DNA of 64,000 bases. Source: Ruegeria atlantica. Its GTDB lineage: Bacteria > Pseudomonadota > Alphaproteobacteria > Rhodobacterales > Rhodobacteraceae. Positions 40,452 to 50,943 of this stretch are shown here, piece after piece. The translations under genes were made by a program, and so were the position numbers. The stretch lies in assembly GCF_013033965.1 (NCBI RefSeq), contig NZ_WQFE01000004.1:62001-126000 (forward strand), given 5' to 3'. Numbering within the stretch: the first letter of the stretch is position 1; each line of letters opens with the position of its first letter. Below the pieces are notes generated by a model. That model saw nothing but the letters and a program-made list of their open reading frames with translations. It did not search any database and was not told where the DNA came from.

Positions 40452-41902
40452 GGGTTTATTCCTTGCCAGCGGCGACCATCTCGTTTCATCAGCAGCTCGG
40501 CGTCGCCCGGGCCTGTGCTACCGCTTTCATACGGTTTCGGAACGTCGCCGCGTGTGTGCCAGCCGGCGATGATCGGATCTGTCCAGGCCCACGCGGCCTC
40601 AACCTCATCCCCGCGCATGAACAAAGTCTGGTTGCCGCGGATCACATCCATTACCAGCCGTTCATAGGCATCCGGTGGGTCCTGGTTTCCAGACCCCAGC
40701 GCCTCGGCAAAGCTCATGTCCAGGGGGACATCGACGAGCCGCATACCGCCCGGCCCCGGTTCCTTGATCGTGACCTTCAAGGTTATGCCTTCGTTCGGTT
40801 GCAAGCGGATCGACAGGACGTTCGCGTGGCGTCCGGCTTCCTCGCCAAAGATCGAATGCGGCGCATCCTTGAACATCACGTTGATCACCGAAGACCGCGC
40901 CACCAGACGCTTTCCCGTGCGCAGGTAGAACGGAGTACCCGCCCACCGCCAATTGCTGACATGCGCCCGCAATGCCACGTAGCTTTCAGTGGTCGAGCGT
41001 GGGTTGCCCACAATCTCGCGGTATCCTTTCCCGTTGCCGCCGCCATCGAACTGTCCACGCACGATGTGGTGCGGTTCAACCTGATCCAAGGCGCGAATGA
41101 CCTTAAGCTTTTCGTCCCGCACCGCATCCGGATCAAATTTTGCCGGAGGTTCCATCGCTATCAGGCACAGAAGCTGCATCAGGTGATTCTGCATCATATC
41201 GCGCATGGCACCTGCACGCTCATAATACTCTTCCCGCCCGTCGATCCCTACGGATTCGGCCACCGTGATCTGAATGTGGTCGACATACTGGCTATTCCAC
41301 AGCGGTTCGAACAGCATGTTGCCAAATCGAACGGCCATCAGGTTCTGAACGGTCTCCTTGCCCAGATAGTGATCGATCCGGTAAATCTGGCTTTCCCTGA
41401 AATGCTCCGCCAATGTCGCGTTCAACGCCCGCGCACTTTCCAGATCGTGGCCAAACGGTTTTTCAACAACAATCCGCGTGCTTGGCGTTGCCAGATCATG
41501 CGCCTTGATACGCTCGGCTAACGGCCCGAACAGGCGCGGGCCGACTGAAAAGTAAAACGCCCGCACCCTGTCGTGGCTCAGCTTGTCGGCAAGCTGCTCC
41601 CAGCCCTCATTCGAATACCCATCAAGGGTCACATAGTCGACGCGGTCCAGGAACGCGTGCAATGCGCCCGCGTCCTGACACTGCGCAGCGGCATGGGTGT
41701 GAAGCGATTCGGCGACCAGAGCCTGAAACCCTGCACGGTCGTGGACCGTACGCGCCGCACCAATAATTTGAACGCCTTCGGCCCATTGCCCTGAACAAAA
41801 GCGTCGGAACAGAGCCGGCAAAATCTTACGCTGCGCCAAATCACCCGTCCCGCCAAAAATGACGAGATCAAACGGATCAACGGGTATGACGCGAGAAACC
41901 AT
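40448..41902 (-). CDS. zwf: glucose-6-phosphate 1-dehydrogenase
   Basis: 484 aa. Oxidises glucose 6-phosphate with NAD(P). The cofactor motif FGGTGDLAQRKILPAL is at the N-terminus and the active site RIDHYLGKETVQNLMAVRF is intact. It leads the zwf-pgl-pgi operon; roseobacters use these enzymes mainly to feed the Entner-Doudoroff pathway, whose edd/eda genes are not in this window. Confidence 0.97.
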   Translation of the reverse strand: MVSRVIPVDPFDLVIFGGTGDLAQRKILPALFRRFCSGQWAEGVQIIGAARTVHDRAGFQALVAESLHTHAAAQCQDAGALHAFLDRVDYVTLDGYSNEGWEQLADKLSHDRVRAFYFSVGPRLFGPLAERIKAHDLATPSTRIVVEKPFGHDLESARALNATLAEHFRESQIYRIDHYLGKETVQNLMAVRFGNMLFEPLWNSQYVDHIQITVAESVGIDGREEYYERAGAMRDMMQNHLMQLLCLIAMEPPAKFDPDAVRDEKLKVIRALDQVEPHHIVRGQFDGGGNGKGYREIVGNPRSTTESYVALRAHVSNWRWAGTPFYLRTGKRLVARSSVINVMFKDAPHSIFGEEAGRHANVLSIRLQPNEGITLKVTIKEPGPGGMRLVDVPLDMSFAEALGSGNQDPPDAYERLVMDVIRGNQTLFMRGDEVEAAWAWTDPIIAGWHTRGDVPKPYESGSTGPGDAELLMKRDGRRWQGINP

Positions 41903-42063
41903 GGCTTTTCCTTATCTTGCCCCGCCGGGCATGTCCAATGTTAGCGCAATCAACCACAGCAAAAAACACAACATCAAAACTCTGTCAGGTGCCATCTGCC
42001 TGACTTAACTAATCCGAGTCGACCGGCTACATCATAAGTAACTTCAAAGAACCGGATACCGGA

Positions 42064-43017
42064 ATGAAAGACAACGCGCCTCAGACCGCCAATATCGGCA
42101 AGTTTCAGAACAAATTGGTGACAGCAGATGGGCAAACCCGCGCCTCAGTCACGCTGAAGAACCCTGAGACGTTGTGGTTCAATACTGGCACCCTTTGCAA
42201 CATCGAATGCGTCAATTGCTATATCGCCAGCAGCCCGACCAATGATGCGCTGGTCTATATCACCACAGATGAGGTGCGCGATTACCTGGATCAGATCGAA
42301 CAGCGCAAATGGCCGGTGCGCGAGATTGGCTTCACAGGTGGCGAGCCCTTTATGAACCCTCAGATGATCGACATGACCCGCGCCGCGCTGGAACGCGGCT
42401 ATGAGGTCCTGATCCTGACGAATGCAATGCAACCGATGATGCGCCGAAAGATGCGCGAAGGATTGTTGGATCTGCAGCGCGAATATAATGACAAGCTGAC
42501 CTTGCGGATTTCCGTCGACCACTATCGCCCGGAACTGCATGACGAGGAACGCGGCAAAGGCAGTTTTGACAAGACCGTCACCGGAATGGAGTGGCTGCGC
42601 GACAATGGGTTCAATATCGCCATCGCAGGCCGCACAGTTTGGGGCGACAGCGATGCCGACAGCCGCGCCGGGTATGATGCGTTCTTCAAGCAGCACAGCT
42701 TTGACATCGACGCGCAGAACCCTGGCCAGACCGTGCTATTTCCTGAAATGGACGAAACCGTCGAAGTCCCTGAAATCACAACCGCTTGCTGGGGCATTCT
42801 GGACAAATCTCCCGAGGCGGTCATGTGTTCGAATGCCCGCATGGTGGTCAAACGCAAGGGCGCGGACCGCCCCGCGGTTCTGGCCTGCACCCTTCTGCCC
42901 TATGAACCGGAGTTCGAAATGGGCGCGACACTGGCCGAGGCCGAGGCGGACGTGCACCTCAACCACCCGCATTGCGCCAAGTTCTGTGTTTTGGGTGGAG
43001 CCAGCTGCTCGGGCTAA
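42064..43017 (+). CDS. radical SAM protein with C-terminal cysteine cluster, target unknown
   Basis: 317 aa. The SAM cluster cysteines are Cys45, Cys49 and Cys52 in NTGTLCNIECVNCYI, followed by the SAM-binding GFTGGEPFMNP and the strand ILTNAMQP. The C-terminal part has scattered conserved-looking cysteines (ITTACWGIL, VMCSNARMVV, VLACTLL) and ends HCAKFCVLGGASCSG, a C-x3-C-x6-C pattern (Cys304, 308, 315) suggesting an extra Fe-S cluster as in SPASM/twitch enzymes. I do not recognise the substrate, and no precursor peptide gene is visible beside it. It is divergent from zwf and its stop overlaps a decayed gene on the other strand. Confidence 0.85.
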   Translation: MKDNAPQTANIGKFQNKLVTADGQTRASVTLKNPETLWFNTGTLCNIECVNCYIASSPTNDALVYITTDEVRDYLDQIEQRKWPVREIGFTGGEPFMNPQMIDMTRAALERGYEVLILTNAMQPMMRRKMREGLLDLQREYNDKLTLRISVDHYRPELHDEERGKGSFDKTVTGMEWLRDNGFNIAIAGRTVWGDSDADSRAGYDAFFKQHSFDIDAQNPGQTVLFPEMDETVEVPEITTACWGILDKSPEAVMCSNARMVVKRKGADRPAVLACTLLPYEPEFEMGATLAEAEADVHLNHPHCAKFCVLGGASCSG

Positions 43018-43436
43018 TTCAGCTCGGGTGACCTCCAGTACTTCGCGTCTGAAGCGTCAGCCTTTTTTGCTGAGTACGAAGAACGTCCGCCCATTTGTGG
43101 ACCTGAGAGGCTTATCCTCGCGTTCATCGCCATACATAGCGCCGGCTTCTGCGGCGGCGTCGTAGCCGTGGGTAACGAAATTGTCCAAATCCGACTGCGT
43201 TCCAAACAAGATCACGAATTTGGTCTCGGACCCACCGGTTCCAATATTCATGTAAGTGTGCTGGCCGGTTTTTTTGTCCACTGCCTGGCCGCGACCATAT
43301 CCTGCGGCTACCGGAAAGACGACGACTTTGCGGGAAGCAATCGCAGTAAAGCCTACGTCCAGCCTGGCTCTGCGGGCGTCGCTTCGCCGGACAACAGATC
43401 AGAAGTGGGCGTGAGGTTTTCAACAACCGCATTCAC
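43014..43436 (-). pseudogene. decayed gene, possible YSC84/SYLF-like protein
   Basis: Protein-like pieces occur in order in different frames. From 43436 a piece reads VNAVVENLTPTSDLL...PAEPGW and then hits a stop. A second piece reads GFTAIASRKVVVFPVAAGYGRGQ, then DKKTGQHTYMNIG, ILFGTQSDLDNFVTHGYDAAA and RTFFVLSKKG. A third, after the A6 run (43063-43068), reads ADASDAKYWRSPELN. Joined, the last two resemble the end of YSC84/SYLF-type lipid-binding proteins. At least two frameshifts are needed, so it is a pseudogene unless the sequence has errors. Confidence 0.5.
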
Positions 43437-43667
43437 CCATTAATCAAGTGCTTGTCCAACGTTCTCTGTTCAACATCCGACAGCGTTTGCCGTGTTGGCA
43501 GCGCCTTTCCAGATTTTATCAAAATACCTTCGGTCCACTCAGGCAGATAGCGGCTGTAAACAGCAAACCTCTGAGCACGCCATTTTCCGCTTACGATCAA
43601 TGGCTTGCCCGCCAAGATACCGGATGCACCGAATTGGATATGTGTTTGGGCCTGATGCGCCCAAGAG

Positions 43668-43937
43668 TCAATTCACGCGGAATTCGCCCACCACGTTGCG
43701 CCATTCGCCCGGCGCGATCATCTTGCGATGGGTAAATCGCACCGAATGCAGCGGTCCTTCTATCTCACGCTGCCAGAATTCAATAAAATCGAATAACTTG
43801 GGGTGATCTGGTGCAAGGTCGTAATCCTGCCAAATGAATGTATTGAGTACGTGAATATAATCGGGCATGTGATAAAAAATTTCAGCTGTTGTCAGCCCAT
43901 ACCCTTTGAGCATCAGTTCTGTTTCACTTTGCTCCAT
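43668..43937 (-). CDS. usg: Usg family protein
   Basis: 89 aa. Matches the Usg protein of alphaproteobacteria (ELMLKGYGLTTAEIFYHMPDY, LNTFIWQDYDLAPDHPKLFDFI, REIEGPLHSVRFTHRK). The name comes from a gene upstream of tryptophan genes in other species; its function is unknown. Here it is 25 kb from the trp genes. GGAGG 5 bases upstream fixes the ATG start. Confidence 0.88.
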   Translation of the reverse strand: MEQSETELMLKGYGLTTAEIFYHMPDYIHVLNTFIWQDYDLAPDHPKLFDFIEFWQREIEGPLHSVRFTHRKMIAPGEWRNVVGEFRVN

Positions 43938-44130
43938 GCAGACCTCCAAATTTGTTGCAAGGTCTCTTCAGCATAGCACGAAAACCACCTAACCCTTGAT
44001 TAACAATATGTTACCCCAGTGTTACGGGTGTTTTTTGCACAGAATGCGCTGCTTGCTTGCACCTTATGTGCCGGGTCTGATAAGGTACATCCACAAGATA
44101 TAGACCCAGCACAATAAACGGGCAGTTTAC

Positions 44131-46860
44131 GTGAGCGATACGCCAGAAACCCCAGAAAACATGGATGAAACCCCGCCTCAGCGCCCCGTTTACGACGGCC
44201 CGACGGTATCCATCGAATCCGAGATGCGTACGTCCTATCTGGACTATGCCATGTCGGTCATCGTGTCCCGCGCGATCCCCGATCTGCGAGACGGCCTGAA
44301 ACCAGTGCACCGACGCATCCTTTACGCGATGCACGAGACGGGGAACACCCATGACAAGTCATACCGCAAATCGGCCCGTCCGGTTGGCGATGTGATGGGT
44401 AAGTACCACCCGCATGGCGACAGCGCGATCTATGACGCGCTGGTGCGGATGGCACAGGACTTCTCGATGTCGCTGCCTTTGCTCGACGGTCAGGGCAACT
44501 TTGGCTCGATGGACGGGGATAACCCGGCAGCCATGCGTTACACCGAAGTGCGGATGGACAAACCTGCCGCAGCCTTGCTGGCCGATATCGAAAAAGAGAC
44601 GGTCGATTTTCAGGATAACTATGACGGTAAAGACCGGGAACCGACCGTCCTGCCCGCCCGTTTTCCGAACATGCTGGTCAATGGTGCCGGTGGTATCGCT
44701 GTAGGTATGGCAACCAACATCCCGCCACATAATCTGGGCGAAGTAGTCGATGCCACTTTGGCGCTGATCGACGATCCGGATTTGACGTCCGAGCAGCTGA
44801 TAGAATACGTCCCCGGTCCTGACTTCCCGACCGGTGGTGTGATGCTTGGCCGGTCTGGCGCGCGCAAAGCGTATCTGGAAGGCCGCGGCAGCGTTATCAT
44901 CCGTGCCAAGACCCGCGTCGAGGAAATCCGCAGGGACCGCTACGCGATTGTCGTGGATGAGATCCCTTATCAGGTGAACAAAGCCTCGATGATCGAAAAG
45001 ATTGCCGAAGCGGTGCGCGAAAAGCGGATCGAAGGCGTCAGCCACGTACAAGACGAATCCGACCGTAACGGTGTGCGCGTTGTAGTCGAACTGAAGCGCG
45101 ATGCAACGCCAGAGGTGGTTTTGAATCAGCTCTATCGGTTCTCACCAATGCAGACGTCCTTTGGCTGCAACATGCTGGCGCTGAACGGTGGACGCCCCGA
45201 GCAGTTGACCTTGCGCCGGTTTCTGACCTCTTTCATCGACTTCCGCGAAGACGTCGTTGCCCGCCGCACCGCTTATGACCTGCGCAAAGCGCGCGAACGC
45301 AGCCATATCCTGTGTGGTCTGGCCGTGGCCGTATCGAATGTGGACGAAGTGGTCGCTACGATCCGTTCATCGGCAGACGCCGCACAAGCGCGTGAAAAGC
45401 TGATGACCCGCCGCTGGCCCGCAGCCGAGATCGAAGGCTATCTGCGCCTGATCGACGATCCTCTGTCCAAGATGAACGACGACGGCACCTATAACCTAAC
45501 CGAAATTCAGGCCCGCGCCATCCTTGATCTGCGCCTGCAACGTCTGACCCAGATCGGTGTCAAAGAGGTCACGGACGAACTGGAAGAACTGGCAGGTAAG
45601 ATCAAGGAATACCTTGATATTCTGTCCTCGCGCGAGCGCATCATGTCGATCATCGGCGACGAACTACGCGATGTACGCGAGCAGTTCGCAGTACCTCGTC
45701 GCACCGAAATCGTCGATTGGTCCGGCGACATGGAAGACGAAGACCTGATCGAACGTGAAGACATGGTCGTGACCGTGACTTCGGGCGGCTACATCAAGCG
45801 TACTCCACTGGCCGATTTCCGTGCTCAGAAACGCGGCGGCAAGGGCCTGTCAGGGATGCAAACCAAGGAAGAGGATGTTGTTACCAACCTCTTCGTAGCC
45901 AACACCCACACGCAGCTGCTGTTCTTCACCACCGAAGGCATGGTCTACAAGCTTAAGACCTGGCGTCTGCCGCAATCCAGCCGGACTGGCAAAGGCAAAG
46001 CCATCGTCAACATCCTGCCGATCCCGACCGGGGTATCGATCGCGGCGATCATGCCCGTCGACGTGCCGGATGAAGAGTGGGAAAACCTGCAGATCGTCTT
46101 TGCCACCAGTGCCGGAGATGTGCGGCGTAACCGCTTGTCGGACTTCACCAATGTCCGCCGCAACGGCAAGATCGCGATGAAGCTGCCCGAGGATGTTGAG
46201 CTGGTGAATGCCCGCATTTGCTCGGAAGACGAAGACGTGATGCTGGTCACCAATTCGGGCCGCGCAATCCGGTTCCGCACCACTGATGTGCGCGTCTTTA
46301 ACTCACGCGAATCCACCGGTGTGCGCGGTATCAGGCTGTCGAATGGCGACCGGGTTGTGTCGATGTCTGTGATCCGCCATTTCGAGGCTACCTCGGACGA
46401 GCGCGCCGCCTATTTGAAGATGCGCCGCCTGATGGCTGGCGTCACGGATGATACCGGCAGCGACGAAGACGAAGGCAACGCTGACAGCGTGCTTCCTCAA
46501 GAGCGCTATGCCGAGATGTCGGCGGCCGAGAACCTGATCCTGACGATCACGGCGGGCGGCGCGGGAAAACTCAGTTCCAGCCACGACTACCCAGTGCGCG
46601 GACGCGGCGGGATGGGCGTGGCCGCCATGGACAAGGCGATGCGCGGTGGCGAACTTGTCGCCTCGTTCCCGGTCGACATGGAAGATCAGATCATGCTGGC
46701 CACATCCAAAGGCCAGTCGATCCGTGTCCCTGTCGAGGGGATTTCCTTCCGGTCACGCAGCGCAGGTGGTGTGAAGGTCTTTAACACCGGCAAGGGCGAA
46801 GAGGTCGTCAGTGTGGCCTGGATCGCCGATCAGGGTGACGAGGACGAAACCGAAGAGTAA
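44131..46860 (+). CDS. gyrA: DNA gyrase subunit A
   Basis: 909 aa. With GyrB it introduces negative supercoils. The catalytic tyrosine is Tyr137 in [10 protein letters not shown]. The quinolone-determining positions are wild type: Ser98 and Asp102 in [10 protein letters not shown]. The GyrA-box KRGGKGLSG is in the C-terminal half, marking it as gyrase rather than topoisomerase IV. The start is GTG; an ATG 30 bases on is a weaker choice. A long acidic insert ([11 protein letters not shown]) lies in the C-terminal wheel domain. Confidence 0.97.
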   Translation: MSDTPETPENMDETPPQRPVYDGPTVSIESEMRTSYLDYAMSVIVSRAIPDLRDGLKPVHRRILYAMHETGNTHDKSYRKSARPVGDVMGKYHPHGDSAIYDALVRMAQDFSMSLPLLDGQGNFGSMDGDNPAAMRYTEVRMDKPAAALLADIEKETVDFQDNYDGKDREPTVLPARFPNMLVNGAGGIAVGMATNIPPHNLGEVVDATLALIDDPDLTSEQLIEYVPGPDFPTGGVMLGRSGARKAYLEGRGSVIIRAKTRVEEIRRDRYAIVVDEIPYQVNKASMIEKIAEAVREKRIEGVSHVQDESDRNGVRVVVELKRDATPEVVLNQLYRFSPMQTSFGCNMLALNGGRPEQLTLRRFLTSFIDFREDVVARRTAYDLRKARERSHILCGLAVAVSNVDEVVATIRSSADAAQAREKLMTRRWPAAEIEGYLRLIDDPLSKMNDDGTYNLTEIQARAILDLRLQRLTQIGVKEVTDELEELAGKIKEYLDILSSRERIMSIIGDELRDVREQFAVPRRTEIVDWSGDMEDEDLIEREDMVVTVTSGGYIKRTPLADFRAQKRGGKGLSGMQTKEEDVVTNLFVANTHTQLLFFTTEGMVYKLKTWRLPQSSRTGKGKAIVNILPIPTGVSIAAIMPVDVPDEEWENLQIVFATSAGDVRRNRLSDFTNVRRNGKIAMKLPEDVELVNARICSEDEDVMLVTNSGRAIRFRTTDVRVFNSRESTGVRGIRLSNGDRVVSMSVIRHFEATSDERAAYLKMRRLMAGVTDDTGSDEDEGNADSVLPQERYAEMSAAENLILTITAGGAGKLSSSHDYPVRGRGGMGVAAMDKAMRGGELVASFPVDMEDQIMLATSKGQSIRVPVEGISFRSRSAGGVKVFNTGKGEEVVSVAWIADQGDEDETEE

Positions 46861-46883
46861 CTCTCTGATCCAGAACATTATTC

Positions 46884-46916
46884 AGGCGCTTCACCTTCGG
46901 GTGTGGCGCCTTTTTT
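46884..46916 (+). terminator. Rho-independent terminator after gyrA
   Basis: AGGCGC-tt-CACC pairs with GGTG-tg-GCGCCT around a TTCG loop and is followed by TTTTTT. It overlaps the last bases of the convergent DsbA-fold gene. Confidence 0.92.
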
Positions 46917-48165
46917 ACGTCAAACAATCCTCGACGGCCCAAAGGCGATCTTGCCCCCAGACACTTTCCCCGGCGACGCGGAAACTTGGGACGCCCCATA
47001 GCCCTATCTCTTGCAGACGGTTCTGGTTGGTCTGCACCCGATCTCGCCAAAGATCTGGATTCAGGAACGGTTTCGCAGCCAGCCAATCCAAATCCGCGTT
47101 ATCGACAATTGTCCGAAGCCCCCGATCAGTTGCGGCGTTCAGACCCTCAGCCCAGACCCCGCGCAGGAAGGCGGAACAGAATTCGGGTAGCTTGCCCTGC
47201 CCCTCGGCATAGTCCAGCAGGGCATAGCCACGCTCGACCCCTTTGCCCAAAGGATCGCAGATACGTCCAAACGGGATCCCCAGCCGCCGTGCTTCGCGCG
47301 CGCAATCATAGAGGATGTAGGAGGACTTGGACGGAGGTACGGGTAAACCGCGCATCAACATCGGCAAAACCGGGCGCAGAACTAGCCTTGCGCCATAGTG
47401 GTGTGCTAAATCGACGGTCCGGTCAAACGCCAGATACGAATAAGGGCTGCGGAATGAAAAGAAGAACTCGATCTCCTGGCCTTGAGAAACCCTCTTTGCC
47501 GGTTGGACGGAAGGCAAAGGCACAATTCGCGGCGAACCGCCACCCAATCCCGCGTGCTGCAACCGGTTTTCGAGATAGTGAAGACGATCAGCGCCCCAAT
47601 ACCATTCGCCGTCATAATAAAACGTTCCGCCCAGATAGTGACCCAGCGCAGCGAGCGTTTGGTCACCATCGCTGATCAGTGCAGCGGGTTTGGCGTGATC
47701 TGATGATGGCAAGCCCCTGCCCGACCACAGGTTCGTGCTTGTATCCCTGACGTTCTCAATAAAGCTTCCGTTCGCCAGATCGGCTGCCATCAGTTTTTCA
47801 GCATCCGCAATCGCATCATTGGCAGGAACAGAGCCTTCAGGAGCGCTGAGGCTAAGTTTTCGGGCCAATCTTGTTGCATCAGTGATGGCGTTTTTCCGAT
47901 GCGCCACGGGGTCTGGCAACGCTTCAATCGGTGGGCCAGAAATCAGATGTGGGCGCAGCTCGACATCATAATTGTCTTGAAACCGCTGCAAAACCTGTGC
48001 GGTGAGGTGGCAGTATGGGTCGGAAACATCATGGAAGTAATGAACAACGCGCGGGCGCTTTAGCAGCTGATGCTTTGCCTCCTGCACGCGTCTGCGCGCC
48101 ATTAGCCGGATGTTGCTGGTCAGAATAGAAGCTATGTGTGGTTTGACATGTGTTGCAAAGAACAA
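46915..48165 (-). CDS. two-domain DsbA-fold protein (2-hydroxychromene-2-carboxylate isomerase-like)
   Basis: 416 aa, about twice the length of a typical single-domain HCCA isomerase. The second half has the family start FFFSFRSPYSYLAFDRTVDLA and end WGVPSFRVAGESVWGQDRL. The first half is a diverged copy (VHYFHDVSDPYCHLTAQVLQRF) with Cys where the family usually has a Ser-Pro-x-x-Tyr site. The second domain may be catalytic with glutathione; the first may be structural. Substrate is unknown. The N-terminal 35 residues are basic and may start later. Confidence 0.82.
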   Translation of the reverse strand: MFFATHVKPHIASILTSNIRLMARRRVQEAKHQLLKRPRVVHYFHDVSDPYCHLTAQVLQRFQDNYDVELRPHLISGPPIEALPDPVAHRKNAITDATRLARKLSLSAPEGSVPANDAIADAEKLMAADLANGSFIENVRDTSTNLWSGRGLPSSDHAKPAALISDGDQTLAALGHYLGGTFYYDGEWYWGADRLHYLENRLQHAGLGGGSPRIVPLPSVQPAKRVSQGQEIEFFFSFRSPYSYLAFDRTVDLAHHYGARLVLRPVLPMLMRGLPVPPSKSSYILYDCAREARRLGIPFGRICDPLGKGVERGYALLDYAEGQGKLPEFCSAFLRGVWAEGLNAATDRGLRTIVDNADLDWLAAKPFLNPDLWRDRVQTNQNRLQEIGLWGVPSFRVAGESVWGQDRLWAVEDCLT

Positions 48166-48260
48166 GGTGGTTCCTTCGGTAAAACCGTTCGAACCACCCT
48201 AGCTGCATTCAGATCAAAGCCAATGCCATACACGGCAACTTGACGAAACGTTTCCTGACT

Positions 48261-49730
48261 TCAGAGCCCGTATAACCCGCCGAACTTCTGCTCCAGGTAA
48301 CCAAGCAACGGTTCAGGTCCAGGTTCCATACCGCTTGCGCGCTGAATGGTTTCGCGCGGCGCATAAAGCCCGCCATGTTGCTGCACATTCTCGCGCAACC
48401 ACGCCGTCGCGCCCGATGTGTCCCCGCCCGCCAATTGCGAATCCAGATCCGGCACCGCCGCCCGAAGCGCCTGATAGAGGCACCCGGCATAGACATTGCC
48501 CAGCGAATAGGTCGGGAAGTAGCCGAACAAACCCACTGACCAGTGCACATCCTGAAGACACCCGTTTGACGGTTTGTCGACCGCATAGCCAAAATCTGCA
48601 TTGAACCGGTCATTCCACGCGGCCTCAAGATCATTGACCTGCAGGTCCCCGGCCATCAGGGCACGTTCAAGATCAAAACGCAGCATGATGTGCAGATTGT
48701 ATTGAACCTCATCCGCCTCGGTGCGGATATATCCGTTGTGGACGCCATTCACCGTTGCATAAAAGGCGTCTTCGTTCGCAATACCGAAATCGCCGAACGC
48801 ATCTTTCATTTGGCCATACAGCCAACCGGTGAAGGCACGAGAACGGCCCAATTGGTTCTCGTAAATTCGGCTCTGGCTTTCGTGAACGCCCATCGAAACG
48901 CCCCGCCCCAACGGCGTCAGGGCGTATGCCGCATCGATACCCTGTTCATAGGCGGCATGGCCGACCTCGTGGATTGTCGAATAGAAACAGTTGAACGGAT
49001 CGGTTTCACTGGTTCTGGTGGTGATCCGAACGTCCAGCCCGCTGCCCGAGCTGAACGGGTGCACAGCCTTATCGATACGGCCTGTGTTCAGGTCATAACC
49101 AAAGGCAATGGCCAGTTTTTGCGACAGACCTATCTGGGCCAGTTCGTCGAATTTCCCGGTCAGGCCATCGGGCGCAGGTTTGTCCAGAACAGCGGCGCGC
49201 AATGCCACCAGACGTGGGCGCATCTCATCGAATATTTCGGCAATCTGCACGCCAGTTGTATAGGGCTCATAATCCTCGACCATCGCGTCATACACATCGC
49301 CACCCTGGGCCAGCGCCGCGCCTTCTTCACGCTTCAGGGCAACGACCTCGTCCAGAACTGGCAAAAACGCGGTTACGTCTTCGTCAGCGCGGGCCTGCGC
49401 CCAGATTCCCTGGGCTGCGGACGTCACCCGCGCAATCGCTGTTGCCAGATCGGCGGGCACCTTGACCGTCCGCTCATAAGACCGGCGAATTTCGCGCAAT
49501 TGCGCCTGTCCGACTTGATCCTGAGGGTCGGCTTGATCCAACCACCCAGCCACGCGTGGGTCGGATCGGCGGGCATGCAAAACCGCCTCAATCGCGGCCA
49601 TCTCTTCGGCCCTCTGCGGCGCGGCGCCGCGCGGCATCACCGTTTCCTGATCCCAGCCCAAGCGTCCGGCAATCTCTCCCAAAGCCGAGGTTTCGCGTTG
49701 GAACGCCATCAGATCGTCAAAAGCAGTCAT
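48261..49730 (-). CDS. M32 family carboxypeptidase (Taq type)
   Basis: 489 aa zinc metallopeptidase that removes C-terminal residues from peptides in the cytoplasm. The zinc motif HEVGH is at residues 254-258, followed by LGRGVSMGVHESQSRIYENQLGRS, typical of the family. Length matches (about 490-510). The start was set at MTAFDDLM, 5 bases beyond the ctaA stop, so it is probably cotranscribed with ctaA. Confidence 0.94.
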   Translation of the reverse strand: MTAFDDLMAFQRETSALGEIAGRLGWDQETVMPRGAAPQRAEEMAAIEAVLHARRSDPRVAGWLDQADPQDQVGQAQLREIRRSYERTVKVPADLATAIARVTSAAQGIWAQARADEDVTAFLPVLDEVVALKREEGAALAQGGDVYDAMVEDYEPYTTGVQIAEIFDEMRPRLVALRAAVLDKPAPDGLTGKFDELAQIGLSQKLAIAFGYDLNTGRIDKAVHPFSSGSGLDVRITTRTSETDPFNCFYSTIHEVGHAAYEQGIDAAYALTPLGRGVSMGVHESQSRIYENQLGRSRAFTGWLYGQMKDAFGDFGIANEDAFYATVNGVHNGYIRTEADEVQYNLHIMLRFDLERALMAGDLQVNDLEAAWNDRFNADFGYAVDKPSNGCLQDVHWSVGLFGYFPTYSLGNVYAGCLYQALRAAVPDLDSQLAGGDTSGATAWLRENVQQHGGLYAPRETIQRASGMEPGPEPLLGYLEQKFGGLYGL

Positions 49731-49735
49731 GGAAA

Positions 49736-50881
49736 TCAGGCTCCGCGCACAGAGGTTGCAATTGGGTATGCTGTCAGGAAACGAGCCCGCAGGATCAGCG
49801 TCCAGACGACCACTGCCATGAACTGATGGAAGATGGCGATCTGCCACGGGGCCGCATAGATCACCGTCGCGATGCCGATCACCACCTGCAGCGAAAGTAC
49901 AGCGAAGGCTGTGTTGAAGGCAAAGCGCGTTTGCGGGTGGGCGCTGCTGCTGCCGCGTCGCCAGACGATGATCGCGAAGATGAACAGCAGGTATCCCACA
50001 CAACGGTGGATGAATTGAACCAGACCGGGGCTTTCGAAGAAGTTGCGCCACATCGGTTCGAGCATCGTCATATCTGGCGGCAAAAGCTGTCCGCCGATCA
50101 ACGGCCAATCCGTATAGGACCGTCCTGCGTCGATCCCTGCAACAAGCGCGCCGATGAGTATCTGCAAAAAGGCGAAATGCATCAGGCCGGTGGACAATGA
50201 GAACAGACGCGCCTCTTTCGCGCGCCTGGCCTGCATCAGGTCACGCTCCTCGCGGCCCAGCTCAAAGATGTACCAGGCAAGGAAGCCGAGGATCACAAAA
50301 GCCAACCCCAGATGGATCGCCAGTCGATAACTGGCCACGGCAATCATCCCCTCGCCTTGGGTTACGCCCGAGGCGACCATCCACCAACCAACGGCCCCCT
50401 GAACACCGCCCAAAAGGCCCGGAATCAGAAGCTTGCCAGTCCACCCGGTCGGAATTTTCCGCGCAATAAGGAAGCCAAAGAAACCAAGCGCCCAGACCAG
50501 TCCAATCACGCGGCCCAGCTGACGGTGGCCCCATTCCCACCAGTAGATCGATTTGAAGTCATCCAGCTCCATCCATTGATTCTGGATGCGCCATTGGTCG
50601 ATCTGCTTGTACTTGTCGAACTCGGCCTGCCAGTCCGCCTCGTTCATCGGTGGCACCGCTCCGGTGATCGGACGCCATTCGGTGATCGACAATCCGCTGT
50701 CGGTCAGGCGCGTCAGCCCACCCACCGCGATCATAACCACCACCAGCGCAAACAGGATCATCAGCCAGATACGAATGGCCTTGCGCGCGCCGCCGCGGCC
50801 GCGATCGAGCATACCCGGCTGAACGGCCTGTTGTTTTTCAGTGTCTGAGACGTCTTCGAAGATGCTGCGCTTACCGCTCAT
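49736..50881 (-). CDS. ctaA: heme A synthase
   Basis: 381 aa membrane protein with about eight helices that oxidises heme O to heme A for cytochrome aa3 oxidase. Family features are VGGLTRLTDSGLSITEWRPITGAVPP, YWWEWGHRQLGRVIG, LAIHLGLAFVILG, FIHRCVGYLLF and the late FHQFMAVVVW, with heme-ligand histidines in each. Length is typical of the alphaproteobacterial Cox15-like form. Confidence 0.95.
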   Translation of the reverse strand: MSGKRSIFEDVSDTEKQQAVQPGMLDRGRGGARKAIRIWLMILFALVVVMIAVGGLTRLTDSGLSITEWRPITGAVPPMNEADWQAEFDKYKQIDQWRIQNQWMELDDFKSIYWWEWGHRQLGRVIGLVWALGFFGFLIARKIPTGWTGKLLIPGLLGGVQGAVGWWMVASGVTQGEGMIAVASYRLAIHLGLAFVILGFLAWYIFELGREERDLMQARRAKEARLFSLSTGLMHFAFLQILIGALVAGIDAGRSYTDWPLIGGQLLPPDMTMLEPMWRNFFESPGLVQFIHRCVGYLLFIFAIIVWRRGSSSAHPQTRFAFNTAFAVLSLQVVIGIATVIYAAPWQIAIFHQFMAVVVWTLILRARFLTAYPIATSVRGA

Positions 50882-50943
50882 GCCGTCCTCTTGTGCCTTG
50901 GATTTCGTCGCAAGCTAGGGTGAAGCGGAACATAGGTCCAGCC

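Noticed and set aside
40400..41521. 373-codon open frame antisense to zwf
   Set aside because: Mirror of a conserved enzyme gene; no initiation signal or recognisable domain.
48690..49826. 378-codon open frame antisense to the M32 carboxypeptidase gene
   Set aside because: Opposite to intact family motifs, including HEVGH, and lacks a start signal.
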